NCBI GenBank assembly: GCA_905479475.1
Contig: CAJQMT010000011.1
Span: forward strand, 1 to 64,000
DNA from: an uncultured Flavobacteriaceae bacterium
GTDB lineage: Bacteria; Bacteroidota; Bacteroidia; Flavobacteriales; Flavobacteriaceae
Reading direction: 5' to 3'
DNA: 64,000 nucleotides
Part shown: piece after piece, positions 1 through 8,698 of the stretch
Layout: each line of letters opens with the position of its first letter
Numbering within the stretch: the first letter of the stretch is position 1
The notes under the pieces: generated by a model
Told to the model about the DNA's origin: nothing
Seen by the model: only the letters and a program-made list of their open reading frames with translations
Database searches by the model: none
Program-made: the position numbers and the translations under genes

Positions 1-120
1 GCTTGTTCTGTTTTTGACAAATCAACAAATAGTGATTTGAAAAAACATCTTCCCCGTACATGTATTGGTAAAATCCCTTCCTATAGAAGGAGTACTAGTA
101 TTCATATAAATTAATTGAAA

Positions 121-876
121 ATGAAAAAAAGAAAAATTGTGAGCGCACTATTGTGTGCAGGGTTGCTCTATTCTTGCAGTCCAAAAATCAGAACAAATCT
201 TGCCGCAGGTTACCAGCCCAAAGCCTTGGACTACGATGCCGAAGTGTTCGTGTATTCGGTTCATGAAATGGTGCCTAAAAACTTAGAAAAAATCGCACAA
301 GTCTCTCTTGGAGATTCTGGTATGACGCTAACATGCAACTACGAAACCCTCTTGGAAAAAGCCAAGGAAGAAGCTAGAAAAGTGGGCGCGAATGTGGTGA
401 AAATTACCGAACACAAAACACCTAATTTTTGGACAAACTGTCATCGGATCAAAACCTCTTTGTACAAGGGAGCCGACATTGTTGCTCTGCAACAACGCAA
501 AGCAGGAAAGGCGGTAGAAAATTCTTTGGGAGATGTGGACTATGCTTTGCTAAATGTGTATCGATATAGTGGTGTTGGACCCATTGTAAACTATAATTTA
601 AAATTGGGAGATTCTACGCTATGTCGTGTGAAAAACAATTTTAAAACGACCGTTAAAATAAAAAAAGAAGGACTGAATAGCTTGGTCGCCAAAACAGAAG
701 CCAAGGTAGAATTGCCCTTTGACGTGATTTTTGGAAAAGAGTATTTTTTGCGTTGCTCTGTAGAGATGGGACTTCTCATGGGAAGGCCAGCCATGGAATT
801 TGTTCCTTATCAAAATGGAAAAGCAGAATTTGAGGCTTTCAAAGCCAAAAGAGATGAAACCAAACAAACTAAATAA
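121..876 (+). CDS. Predicted lipoprotein of unknown function
   Basis: I do not recognise this 251-residue protein. It starts with a basic, hydrophobic signal peptide and a lipobox (LLYSC, Cys about residue 20), so it should be a lipid-anchored envelope protein. The middle part, with GANVVKITEHK around residues 95-105, resembles small metal- or redox-related envelope domains only vaguely. A TTG six bases upstream is in frame, but the ATG at 121 gives the usual MKK start. The next gene begins six bases after its stop, so the two are probably co-transcribed and may share an envelope role. Confidence 0.75.
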   Translation: MKKRKIVSALLCAGLLYSCSPKIRTNLAAGYQPKALDYDAEVFVYSVHEMVPKNLEKIAQVSLGDSGMTLTCNYETLLEKAKEEARKVGANVVKITEHKTPNFWTNCHRIKTSLYKGADIVALQQRKAGKAVENSLGDVDYALLNVYRYSGVGPIVNYNLKLGDSTLCRVKNNFKTTVKIKKEGLNSLVAKTEAKVELPFDVIFGKEYFLRCSVEMGLLMGRPAMEFVPYQNGKAEFEAFKAKRDETKQTK

Positions 877-882
877 ATAACT

Positions 883-1749
883 ATGAAAAAGATACTTACC
901 ATAACATTTTTATTGATCTTACATGTTGCATCTGCACAAGATTTGATAATAACTTCAAAGAATGACAGCATCAATGCCAAAATTATCAAAGTCCAAAAAG
1001 GCATGTTGCATTTTAATTTTGTAAAAAATGGAGAAATCCGTAAAACCTTGCTTCCTTTGGAGGCTATCAAAACACAGCAAAGAAACTTTTTTTCAACTCC
1101 AGAAGTCCCTGCCAACTACAAAGCTAAAAATAGTTATTCTGGGCCAAAATACAGAATTGCAATACAAGGTGGGTTGAGCTACCTATTGGCAGAAGCCGCA
1201 AGTAGTGTTCCAGCGGCGTTGAGAGCTCATGCAAAAGAATTGAAATCAGGATATCATTGGGGTGCAGAGGCGCATTATCTCACCGATGAAAATTTTGGTT
1301 TTGGGGTGAAATACAGTATGTTTTATAACAATAATATTGAGCCAAATGTAAGTGTAACGTTTTCCGATAATACGGTGCTGTATGGAATCGAAGTCACGAA
1401 TTATATTCATTTTATAGGTCCTTCTATACTCTATAAGACGCAAACATCCAATGGGAAAAATGCGTGGGTTTCAGGCTTGGCATTGGGTTATATGGGGTAC
1501 AAGCAAAAGGAACAAATTGGAAACCGTCATTTTACTTCAACAGGAGCTACATTTGGACTAGGTGTAGATTTGGGATATGATATTTATTTGAGTGAAAAAC
1601 TTTCTTTAGGATTTATGGTAAGTTTGGCCGCAGGAAGTTTGGGAGAAATTGATATTGAAGAAAGTGGATTTTCCCAAACGCTTGAATTGGAGGAAAGAGA
1701 AAATTTATCGCGAATTGACCTTTCTGTTGGCTTGCGTTGGAACTTGTAA
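883..1749 (+). CDS. Secreted outer-membrane beta-barrel-like protein
   Basis: This 288-residue protein has a clear signal peptide ending in ASAQ and a C-terminus of alternating hydrophobic and polar residues ending in an aromatic-rich strand (SVGLRWNL), as seen in outer-membrane beta-barrels. Residues 20-65 form a short N-terminal domain (DLIITSKNDSINAKIIKV) common in Bacteroidota proteins that sense or bind small envelope ligands. The remainder, rich in Gly, Tyr and Ser, is the presumed barrel. It follows the lipoprotein gene after six bases and is likely in its operon. Specific function is unknown. Confidence 0.7.
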   Translation: MKKILTITFLLILHVASAQDLIITSKNDSINAKIIKVQKGMLHFNFVKNGEIRKTLLPLEAIKTQQRNFFSTPEVPANYKAKNSYSGPKYRIAIQGGLSYLLAEAASSVPAALRAHAKELKSGYHWGAEAHYLTDENFGFGVKYSMFYNNNIEPNVSVTFSDNTVLYGIEVTNYIHFIGPSILYKTQTSNGKNAWVSGLALGYMGYKQKEQIGNRHFTSTGATFGLGVDLGYDIYLSEKLSLGFMVSLAAGSLGEIDIEESGFSQTLELEERENLSRIDLSVGLRWNL

Positions 1750-1771
1750 ATAAGGAGGGGATTGTTCGGCA

Positions 1772-1788
1772 GCGAGGGCATTCCTCGC
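1772..1788. repeat. Short GC-rich hairpin in intergenic gap
   Basis: The gap between the convergent genes contains an unusually GC-rich patch (about 1755-1812) in an otherwise AT-rich region. It holds the inverted repeat GCGAGG/CCTCGC with a five-base loop. No T-tract follows on either strand, so it is not a standard terminator. Origin unknown. Confidence 0.4.
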
Positions 1789-1859
1789 CTACGACGGTCT
1801 GGAAGTTTTTGTGGGGTAACTTTAGGTGTTTTAAAAAAATGGGGGGAAGAATGAAGATA

Positions 1860-2504
1860 TCAAAGTCGGGCTTCTAGCCAATTTCTAAAATCGTAAAAAT
1901 TTTGAGGGTGAACTCCATGGCCTACAGGGTATTCTTTGTAAGAGTTTTCAATATTCTTTGTATTCAAAAAGACGGGTGCTTTTTGTGCCCATTCTACCGG
2001 TATTACTTGGTCTACCGAACCATGGGAAATAAAAAAATCTGTATTTGTGTGTATGGATTCCTTTAGTAAATCTTCATTCAAGTAACCACTCAGAGCAATT
2101 GCATAAGGAATTTTCCCCGTGTTTAATGCCAATGCATAACTTAAAATAGCGCCTTGACTAAAACCCAAAACAAACACTTTGGAAGGATCTATGTTTTTCT
2201 GATCAATAATATCGTTTAGAAATATAGTAATTTTCTCGAGAGAGCTTTTTGCTTCCTCAAGGTCTGAAAACTTGTTTTGGTCTGCATCAAAATTGATACT
2301 GTACCAAGCGTGACTGTTATAGTCTAGGTTGAGGGGGGCTCGAAGGCTTATGATATGAAGTTTTTTGGGGAGCTCGCTCGCAAAGGAAAACAAATCCTTT
2401 TCATTACTGCCATATCCGTGCAATAAGACCATCAATGGCGCTTTTTTTGTTGGGTCTAGAGGGGGTCTTTCGATATACTCAAAAGCACTTTCGGTATTGC
2501 TCAT
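1860..2504 (-). CDS. Alpha/beta-hydrolase, phospholipase/carboxylesterase family
   Basis: A 214-residue cytosolic esterase of the Abhydrolase_2 (acyl-protein thioesterase/carboxylesterase) family. It shows the LLHGYGSNEKDL oxyanion-hole region near the start, the nucleophile elbow GFSQGA (Ser about residue 115), an acidic residue in SHGSVDQVIPVEWA and the catalytic His in VGHGVHPQ near the C-terminus. Length fits the family. Substrate cannot be deduced. It lies 11 bases downstream of the dihydroorotase-like gene and is probably its operon partner. Confidence 0.88.
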   Translation of the reverse strand: MSNTESAFEYIERPPLDPTKKAPLMVLLHGYGSNEKDLFSFASELPKKLHIISLRAPLNLDYNSHAWYSINFDADQNKFSDLEEAKSSLEKITIFLNDIIDQKNIDPSKVFVLGFSQGAILSYALALNTGKIPYAIALSGYLNEDLLKESIHTNTDFFISHGSVDQVIPVEWAQKAPVFLNTKNIENSYKEYPVGHGVHPQNFYDFRNWLEARL

Positions 2505-2515
2505 CTTAAGTGCTG

Positions 2516-3772
2516 TTATTTTAAAATGAGTTGTTTGTTTGCATAAATTCCATAGACGCTTCCAGTCATTTCCTTGTTCAAGAAAATGGCGTTTTTTGAA
2601 GTTGACAAAATTTGGTCTGTGTTAAAAACACTTTTTCCTTTGGGAGAGAAGAGGCTTAAGGAGGCTCGATTTCCTTCTTGGATGCTGTGTGTTTCTATTC
2701 CAAACACTTTTTTAGGATTTGTTGCGAGTACTTTGACAATGGTTTCTAAATCCAAACTATTTGCCAGTTGACCAAAGGCACTCTCTAAACCGATTGTTCC
2801 GTATTTGGCATTGTCGAATTCTACCTTTTTGTCTTCAATGTCAATCGGGTTGTGGTCTGATGTAATACAGTCAATGGTTCCATCTTTGACCCCTTCCAAT
2901 AAGGCCAAGGTATCTTCTTTTGTCCTTAGAGGTGGCATTACTTTTGTATTGCCTTCGAAGCTATGGAGTTCTTCATCTGTTAAAAGAAGGTTGTGAACTG
3001 CGACACTACAACTAATATGGAGACCTTTTTTCTTTGCGTTTCGGATCAAAGAAACTGCTTTGGCAGTACTGATGGTAGGAATGTGTAGTTTTCCCCCTGC
3101 ATATTCAAGTAAAAGTAAGTCTCTAGATATTTGCAATTCTTCTGCTAGATCAGGGATTCCTTTGAGCCCCAATCGAGTGCTGTTTTCACCTTCATTGGCA
3201 ATTCCTTCCCCTGCGATGGCTTCGTTCATAGGAAAGCTCAGAATAAGTCCTTCAAAATTTTGAGCATACAAGAGCGCAACTTTCATCAAGTTGTCGTTGG
3301 TGATAGCTTTGTTATAGTCTCCAAAAGCGATGGCTCCTCTATTTTTCATATCGAATAATTCCGCCATTTCAATTCCTTTGCTCGCTTGGGAAAGGCTTGC
3401 AATTGGATGCAAGTTTGTCGCTTTGGAAGAGCTTTCGTTTTTGAGAAAAGCAACGGTTGCTTTGGAATCGATGAATGGTTTTGTATTGGAATTTACAGCG
3501 ACGTCTGTAAAACCGCTTTTCGCTGCAACATTCAATCCGTTTTCGATGGTTTCTCTTTCCTCATATCCAGGTTCTCCGAAAGAGACACTTGAGTCAAACC
3601 AACCTTGAGAGATATGCAAATCGTCCAACGAAACTTCTTTACAGTCCTTTGGGCATGTCAGGTTATTTCCAATTTTTACAATACGATTGTTTTCAATAAG
3701 GACGTCTTTTTTCTTTTGGTGAAAAGGACTGTCGGTGTCTATTATGGTAGCCGATTTTAGTAAAACATTCAT
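2516..3772 (-). CDS. Dihydroorotase-like protein lacking metal ligands
   Basis: A 418-residue amidohydrolase of the type I dihydroorotase family, normally the third step of pyrimidine synthesis. The fold is recognisable: the E-P-G segment near residue 67, LHIPTIST near the middle and TSDHNPID near residue 305. However, the DxHxHxREPG metal motif reads D-S-S-V-S-F-G-E-P-G, so both His ligands and the substrate Arg are replaced, the usual His in the next strand is absent (LSFPMN), and HVST reads PTIST. This pattern resembles non-catalytic PyrC' proteins that support aspartate transcarbamoylase. I infer an inactive or structural paralogue; a true PyrC should lie elsewhere. Confidence 0.85.
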   Translation of the reverse strand: MNVLLKSATIIDTDSPFHQKKKDVLIENNRIVKIGNNLTCPKDCKEVSLDDLHISQGWFDSSVSFGEPGYEERETIENGLNVAAKSGFTDVAVNSNTKPFIDSKATVAFLKNESSSKATNLHPIASLSQASKGIEMAELFDMKNRGAIAFGDYNKAITNDNLMKVALLYAQNFEGLILSFPMNEAIAGEGIANEGENSTRLGLKGIPDLAEELQISRDLLLLEYAGGKLHIPTISTAKAVSLIRNAKKKGLHISCSVAVHNLLLTDEELHSFEGNTKVMPPLRTKEDTLALLEGVKDGTIDCITSDHNPIDIEDKKVEFDNAKYGTIGLESAFGQLANSLDLETIVKVLATNPKKVFGIETHSIQEGNRASLSLFSPKGKSVFNTDQILSTSKNAIFLNKEMTGSVYGIYANKQLILK

Positions 3773-3807
3773 ACGAACAAGTGATTTAAAGAAGTTTTTT
3801 CAGCACA

Positions 3808-3815
3808 CAAAGATA
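3808..3815 (-). promoter_or_regulatory. -7 box for the dihydroorotase-like gene
   Basis: TATCTTTG on the minus strand matches the Bacteroidota consensus TAnnTTTG, 36 bases before the start codon. No convincing TTG -33 box at the usual distance. The rest of the 278-base gap to lolD is AT-rich with nothing else recognised. Confidence 0.5.
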
Positions 3816-4050
3816 CCTCGTATGAATGGTATATCCATCGAATTGCTTTGTTTTTTTGTTGAAAAAAAGGGTTGAAAAGAAACGTTTTTGCTAAATTTTT
3901 TAGCTTCGTAAAAAGTAAGTGAAAAAAATACTTTACTGGCATTGTCTCTAAAGATTTGTCAAAGATAAGGAAAGAATTTTAAATGACTTTATCCGTTGCA
4001 GTAATTTTGTGTATGGGTTTTAAAAGGGCAAGCTAATTTTACAAACGAGA

Positions 4051-4719
4051 TCATTTTTCATTTAGAAGATAACCGTCTTTCATAATCAAAGTTCGATCTG
4101 CCATTTGAGCCAGATCTTTGTTGTGGGTGACAATCACAAAAGTTTGTCCTAGTTCTTCTCTCAATTCTAGAAACAATTCATGCAATCTTTTGGCAGCGTT
4201 GGAATCAAGATTTCCGCTCGGTTCGTCTGCAAATATAACAGCAGGGTCATTGATCATTGCTCTTGCTACAGCAACACGTTGTTGTTCACCACCTGACAAT
4301 GCATTCGGTTTGTGGTGTATTCTGTCAGATAACCCCAGTCTTTCGAGTAGTTCCAAAGCTTTATTTTCAACTTCATTTTTATTCTTTTTAGCAATAAAAG
4401 CTGGAATGCAAACATTCTCCAATGCCGTAAACTCCGGTAATAATTGATGGAATTGAAAAATGAACCCTATGTTTTGATTTCTGAATTTTGATAGCTCTTT
4501 GTCAGAAATTTTATTCAAAGACATTCCGTTGATTTCAAGCGTGTGTTTTTCAGGATTGCTAGGTTTGTCCAAAGTCCCTAAAATCTGAAGCAAAGTTGTC
4601 TTTCCTGAACCTGAAGGACCTACAATGGCGATTACTTCTCCTTTTTTTATGTGGAGATTGACATCTTTTAGAACCTCTAAATTGTCATAACACTTGTAAA
4701 TGGAAGTGGCTTTGATCAT
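4051..4719 (-). CDS. lolD: ABC transporter ATP-binding protein, LolD type
   Basis: A 222-residue ATPase with Walker A GPSGSGKTTLL (about residue 35), Q-loop FQFHQLLPEF, signature LSGGEQQRVAVARAM, Walker B VIFADEPSG and H-loop VTHN. The short length and NLDS after Walker B are typical of the LolD/MacB-type subfamily, which powers release of lipoproteins from the inner membrane or related exporters. The permease partner (LolC/E) is not in this window, so the substrate is inferred from the family only. It is divergent from sucC. Confidence 0.85.
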   Translation of the reverse strand: MIKATSIYKCYDNLEVLKDVNLHIKKGEVIAIVGPSGSGKTTLLQILGTLDKPSNPEKHTLEINGMSLNKISDKELSKFRNQNIGFIFQFHQLLPEFTALENVCIPAFIAKKNKNEVENKALELLERLGLSDRIHHKPNALSGGEQQRVAVARAMINDPAVIFADEPSGNLDSNAAKRLHELFLELREELGQTFVIVTHNKDLAQMADRTLIMKDGYLLNEK

Positions 4720-4748
4720 TTTTTATTATTTGGTCTTACGAAAATATT

Positions 4749-4777
4749 AAAAAAGCACTAAAAAAGAGGTGCTTTTT
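4749..4777 (-). terminator. Terminator-like hairpin upstream of lolD
   Basis: AAAAAAGCAC and GTGCTTTTT form a stem with a 10-base A-rich loop, flanked by A and T runs, so on either strand it looks like a Rho-independent terminator. It lies in the divergent lolD/sucC gap, about 30 bases before the lolD start, where no gene needs ending. Confidence 0.5.
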
Positions 4778-4872
4778 CAGCTTTCTTGGCAAACGGAAAT
4801 AGCAATTTATTTGAAATGCATAATAAATCATTCTTTTTTCTTAAAAAAGTAAAAACTTAACGTACGGATGCT

Positions 4873-4880
4873 TATTTTTG
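4873..4880 (+). promoter_or_regulatory. -7 box for sucC
   Basis: TATTTTTG matches TAnnTTTG 27 bases before the sucC ATG at 4908. The in-frame TTG at 4878 falls inside this box, so it cannot be the start codon. Confidence 0.55.
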
Positions 4881-4907
4881 TTTCGGTTTTTCAAAAAAAT
4901 AGAGATT

Positions 4908-6101
4908 ATGAACTTACACGAATATCAAGCAAAAGAAATATTAAAAGGGTTTGGTGTGAAAGTGCCTTTAGAGATTGTAGCAAATACTCCTGAAGAAGCA
5001 TTGGAAGCGGCTAAAAAAATCAATACAGAAAAAGGGTGTACTGTTTTTGCAGTAAAAGCTCAAATTCATGCAGGTGGTCGTGGAAAAGGAGGGGGTGTAA
5101 AAATCGCAAAATCTATAGAAGAGGTAAAAACCTATGCAGCACAAATTTTAGGAATGATGTTGGTGACACCGCAAACTTCTGCAGAAGGAAAGGAAGTACA
5201 TTCCGTATTGATCTCTGAAAACGTATATTATGAGGGTCCTTCAAAACCAGAAGAGTTTTACATGTCTGTTTTGTTGAATAGAAATACCGGACGAAATATG
5301 ATCATGTATTCTACTGAAGGAGGAATGGATATCGAAACAGTGGCTGAAGAGACGCCGCACTTGATTTTCACAGAAGAAGTAGATCCAGCAACAGGGTTAT
5401 TGCCTTTCCAAGCTCGAAAAATAGCTTTTAATTTAGGGCTTTCAGGCGCTGCATTCAAAGACATGACAAAGTTTGCAACAGCATTGTACAATGCGTATGT
5501 AGGATCTGATTCCTCTTTGTTTGAAATCAACCCTGTGTTCAAAACAGCGGACGATCAAATCTTGGCAGTGGACTCAAAAGTAACTTTGGATGAAAATGCT
5601 TTGTTTCGTCATAAAGACTATATAGAATTAAGAGATGTACGTGAAGAAAACCCGATTGAAGTCGAAGCCAAAGCAGCAGGATTGAATTATGTAGATTTGG
5701 AAGGAAATGTTGGATGTATGGTAAACGGAGCCGGTTTGGCAATGGGAACGATGGATTTGATCAAACAAGCAGGAGGTGAGCCAGCAAACTTTTTAGATGT
5801 TGGAGGAACAGCTGATGCAGCGCGTGTGGAAATAGCTTTTGGAATTATTTTGAAAGATTCGAATGTAAAAGCCATTTTGGTGAATATTTTTGGAGGAATC
5901 GTTCGTTGTGATCGTGTAGCACAAGGAGTTGTAGATGCTTACAAAAATATGGGAGATAAAATCAATGTCCCTATCATTTGCCGTTTGCAAGGAACCAATG
6001 CGAAAGAAGCGAAAGAATTGATTGATAACAGTGGAATGGAAATTATTTCAGCTACTGAATTTCAAGAAGCAGCAGATAAAGTACAGGAAGTACTGGCATA
6101 A
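4908..6101 (+). CDS. sucC: Succinyl-CoA synthetase beta subunit (ADP/GDP-forming)
   Basis: A 397-residue TCA-cycle enzyme subunit that with SucD converts succinyl-CoA to succinate with ATP or GTP formation. The start MNLHEYQAKEIL is the family signature, followed by the ATP-grasp domain (HAGGRGKGGGVK around residue 50, LFEINPVF near residue 205) and the C-terminal CoA-ligase domain with GGIVRCDRVA and the N-T-A-x-E loop near the end (GTNAKEAKELI). Length is normal. sucD is not adjacent, as is common in Flavobacteriia. The gene is monocistronic, with a promoter at 4873 and a terminator at 6121. Confidence 0.96.
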   Translation: MNLHEYQAKEILKGFGVKVPLEIVANTPEEALEAAKKINTEKGCTVFAVKAQIHAGGRGKGGGVKIAKSIEEVKTYAAQILGMMLVTPQTSAEGKEVHSVLISENVYYEGPSKPEEFYMSVLLNRNTGRNMIMYSTEGGMDIETVAEETPHLIFTEEVDPATGLLPFQARKIAFNLGLSGAAFKDMTKFATALYNAYVGSDSSLFEINPVFKTADDQILAVDSKVTLDENALFRHKDYIELRDVREENPIEVEAKAAGLNYVDLEGNVGCMVNGAGLAMGTMDLIKQAGGEPANFLDVGGTADAARVEIAFGIILKDSNVKAILVNIFGGIVRCDRVAQGVVDAYKNMGDKINVPIICRLQGTNAKEAKELIDNSGMEIISATEFQEAADKVQEVLA

Positions 6102-6120
6102 GTATTTTAATAAATTTAAA

Positions 6121-6150
6121 AGCCGTTTTCATATTGAGAACGGCTTTTTT
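6121..6150 (+). terminator. Rho-independent terminator after sucC
   Basis: AGCCGTTTTC pairs with GAGAACGGCT (one G-T wobble) around a five-base loop, followed by a T run. It lies 19 bases after the sucC stop, between convergent sucC and gcvT. Confidence 0.85.
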
Positions 6151-6189
6151 GTTTGTAGAAAGTGAGGAAGTGGTTTTTGACTTTCGCAT

Positions 6190-7272
6190 TTAACCTTTGT
6201 AGAAAGGCATCTTTACCACCTGTGCTTTCAGTAGTCTTTTGCGAACTTTGATGTAAATTTTACTTCCAATTTTTGAATATTCGGAAGATACATATCCCAT
6301 GCCAATCCCTTTTTTGACAGTGGGCCCCATGGTACCTGATGTGACAATACCGATGGGATTACCATCTGGATCTGCTATTTCATAATCTTTTCTTGGAACT
6401 CCTTTGTCCAGCAATTCAAAGCCGACCAATTTTTTAGCAACTCCGTTTTCCTTTTGTTTTTTCAAATAGTCGGAATTGCTAAATTCTTTGTTAAATTTGG
6501 TAATCCACCCCAAACCAGCTTCCATAGGAGAGGTGTTGTCATTGATGTCATTTCCATACAAACAATAACCCATTTCTAGTCTCAGGGTATCTCGTGCCGC
6601 GAGTCCAATAGGTTTGATGCCATACTCTTCTCCTGCTTCAAAAACTTTGTCCCAAATCTGAGCCACTTCTTCGTTTTTGCAATAAATTTCAAATCCTCCC
6701 GATCCAGTATAACCCGTTGCAGAGATAATAACGTGCTGAATCCCTGCAAAATCACCTATTTTAAAACTGTAAAAAGGAATAGCTGACAAATCCACAGAAC
6801 TAAGAGACTGCATGGCTTTTGCTGCTTTTGGACCTTGAATAGCCAACAGAGAATAGCTGTCTGATAGATTTGTCATCGCAACATCTGAATTATTTTCAGA
6901 AACAATCCAATTCCAATCTTTTTCAATATTCGATGCATTGACGACCAATAAATAGGTTTCTTCCTTGATTCTGTAAACCAATAAATCATCTACAATTCCT
7001 CCAGTTGTATTGGGAAGACAACTATATTGGGCATCTCCAATATTTAATTTAGAGGCGTCGTTTGAACATACTTTTTGAATCAAGGCAAGTGCATTGGGGC
7101 CTTCTAATAGAAATTCCCCCATATGAGACACGTCAAAAACGCCTACTGCCGTTCGAACTGTTTGGTGTTCTGCATTCACTCCTTCGTATTGAATGGGCAT
7201 GTGATAGCCTGCGAAAGGAAGTATTTTTGCACCTAAGGCTTCGTGAGTGTGCTGTAGCTGTATGTTTTTCAT
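6190..7272 (-). CDS. gcvT: Glycine cleavage system T protein (aminomethyltransferase)
   Basis: A 360-residue T protein that transfers the methylene group from aminomethyl-lipoyl-H protein to tetrahydrofolate, releasing ammonia. Typical segments are [11 protein letters not shown] near residue 43 (catalytic-domain Asp region), [11 protein letters not shown] around residue 190, the folate-binding stretch [14 protein letters not shown] and the C-terminal [11 protein letters not shown] segment. Length is standard. It sits 60 bases downstream of thrC on the same strand and could be read through from the threonine operon, although an own promoter is possible. The P protein is at 48676-51522. Confidence 0.96.
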   Translation of the reverse strand: MKNIQLQHTHEALGAKILPFAGYHMPIQYEGVNAEHQTVRTAVGVFDVSHMGEFLLEGPNALALIQKVCSNDASKLNIGDAQYSCLPNTTGGIVDDLLVYRIKEETYLLVVNASNIEKDWNWIVSENNSDVAMTNLSDSYSLLAIQGPKAAKAMQSLSSVDLSAIPFYSFKIGDFAGIQHVIISATGYTGSGGFEIYCKNEEVAQIWDKVFEAGEEYGIKPIGLAARDTLRLEMGYCLYGNDINDNTSPMEAGLGWITKFNKEFSNSDYLKKQKENGVAKKLVGFELLDKGVPRKDYEIADPDGNPIGIVTSGTMGPTVKKGIGMGYVSSEYSKIGSKIYIKVRKRLLKAQVVKMPFYKG

Positions 7273-7332
7273 AGTACGAATTCTTTTCGGAATGGTCTTT
7301 ACGAATTTTATTGCAGTGTTTCGCGTAAAAAA

Positions 7333-8631
7333 TTAAGCTTTTAAATATCCTTTTAATTCATCGTACTCAGAAATTTGAGTAGCTACTTTTTCCAAATCGA
7401 TTACTGCTTTTATCTGAGGTGGAATTTCTATAGTTTCCGCGACACCAGGGTATAGTACATCTAAAAACTTCACAGGGTGAGCAGTTTCTAAAAAGATTCC
7501 CTGCACATCATTGTTTGTTTTTAAATAATTTTTCAACGCCAAATAACCAATGGCTCCATGTGGTTCTGCAATATAATTACAACTTTTCAAAAGGTGCCCC
7601 ATGGCAGCGGTGGTTTCCTCATCAGAATAATGATACCCAGATAAATTGTTTTTTAATTCTTCAAAATTTCCGTTGTGAATTTCTTCGATTCGAATGAAAT
7701 TACTAGGAGCACCTACATCCATAGCATTTGAAATGGTTTGTACCGAGGGTTTAGGTTCGTAATTTCCTGTTTTCAAATAGGAGGGAACTACTTTGTTTTC
7801 GTTTGTTCCGGTAATGAAATGATGAATAGGTAGTCCTAATTTTTGTGCCATCATTCCTGCACAAATGTTACCATAATTTCCACTAGGAACTGAAAAGACT
7901 AATTTTTTCGATTTGTTTTTCAGTTGCTTGTAGGCAAAAAAGAAATAAAACATTTGCGGCAACCAACGAGCAATGTTAATGGAGTTTGCAGAAGTCAATT
8001 TCATGTAATCTGTCAATTCAGCATCTAAGAAGGCTTTTTTAACCATGGCTTGGCAATCGTCAAAGGTGCCTTCAACTTCAAGCGCACGGATATTTTGTCC
8101 GAGCGTCGTCAATTGTTTCTCTTGAATGTCAGATACTTTTCCGCTAGGGTATAAGATCACAACATCAACTCCTTTGACTCCTAAAAAACCGCTGGCAACA
8201 GCACCCCCCGTGTCTCCAGAAGTGGCTACAAGAACGGTTACATCTTGCGGGTTTTTTGTTTGGTTGTTGAAATATCCCAGACAACGTGCCATAAAACGAG
8301 CGCCCACATCTTTAAAGGCCATGGTAGGACCGTGGTAGAGTTCTAGAGAGGAAATGTCGGTGTCTACAGGAACCACAGGAAATTCGAAACACAAGGTGTC
8401 TTCGATGATATGTTTCAATTCTTTTTCCGGAATTTCATCGCCAACAAACTGTCGGATTGCTTCGTAGGCAATCTCATGATTGCTGTAGTTTTCTATGTTT
8501 TCAATGAAATCTTTTGAAAGAGGAGTGATGGATTCTGGGAAATACAGTCCTTTGTCTGGTGCGAGTCCTCTGACGACTGCGTCTTCAAAAGTTGTATTGG
8601 GTGCTTTTTTATATAAGCTGAAATAATTCAT
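7333..8631 (-). CDS. thrC: Threonine synthase
   Basis: A 432-residue PLP enzyme that converts O-phosphohomoserine to threonine, the final step. The PLP lysine is in GPTMAFKDVGARF (about residue 105) and the phosphate/PLP loops are visible in TSGDTGGAVASGF and FSVPSGNYGNICAG. The N-terminal start MNYFSLYKK is typical for the long threonine synthases of Bacteroidota; an in-frame upstream GTT/ATT-rich stretch to 8691 has no family similarity, so I start at 8631. It is third in the thrA-thrB-thrC operon. Confidence 0.96.
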   Translation of the reverse strand: MNYFSLYKKAPNTTFEDAVVRGLAPDKGLYFPESITPLSKDFIENIENYSNHEIAYEAIRQFVGDEIPEKELKHIIEDTLCFEFPVVPVDTDISSLELYHGPTMAFKDVGARFMARCLGYFNNQTKNPQDVTVLVATSGDTGGAVASGFLGVKGVDVVILYPSGKVSDIQEKQLTTLGQNIRALEVEGTFDDCQAMVKKAFLDAELTDYMKLTSANSINIARWLPQMFYFFFAYKQLKNKSKKLVFSVPSGNYGNICAGMMAQKLGLPIHHFITGTNENKVVPSYLKTGNYEPKPSVQTISNAMDVGAPSNFIRIEEIHNGNFEELKNNLSGYHYSDEETTAAMGHLLKSCNYIAEPHGAIGYLALKNYLKTNNDVQGIFLETAHPVKFLDVLYPGVAETIEIPPQIKAVIDLEKVATQISEYDELKGYLKA

Positions 8632-8698
8632 TTGTATATTCTTTGATTGGGTAATTATAAAATGGTTTCGTTGTAACCTACAACGAATCACAAAAAAA

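Noticed and set aside
4878-4907. Earlier TTG start for sucC adding ten residues
   Set aside because: The TTG is inside the -7 promoter box and the family start is the ATG at 4908.
7273-7332. Glycine riboswitch before gcvT
   Set aside because: The 60-base gap is too short and shows none of the conserved glycine aptamer elements.
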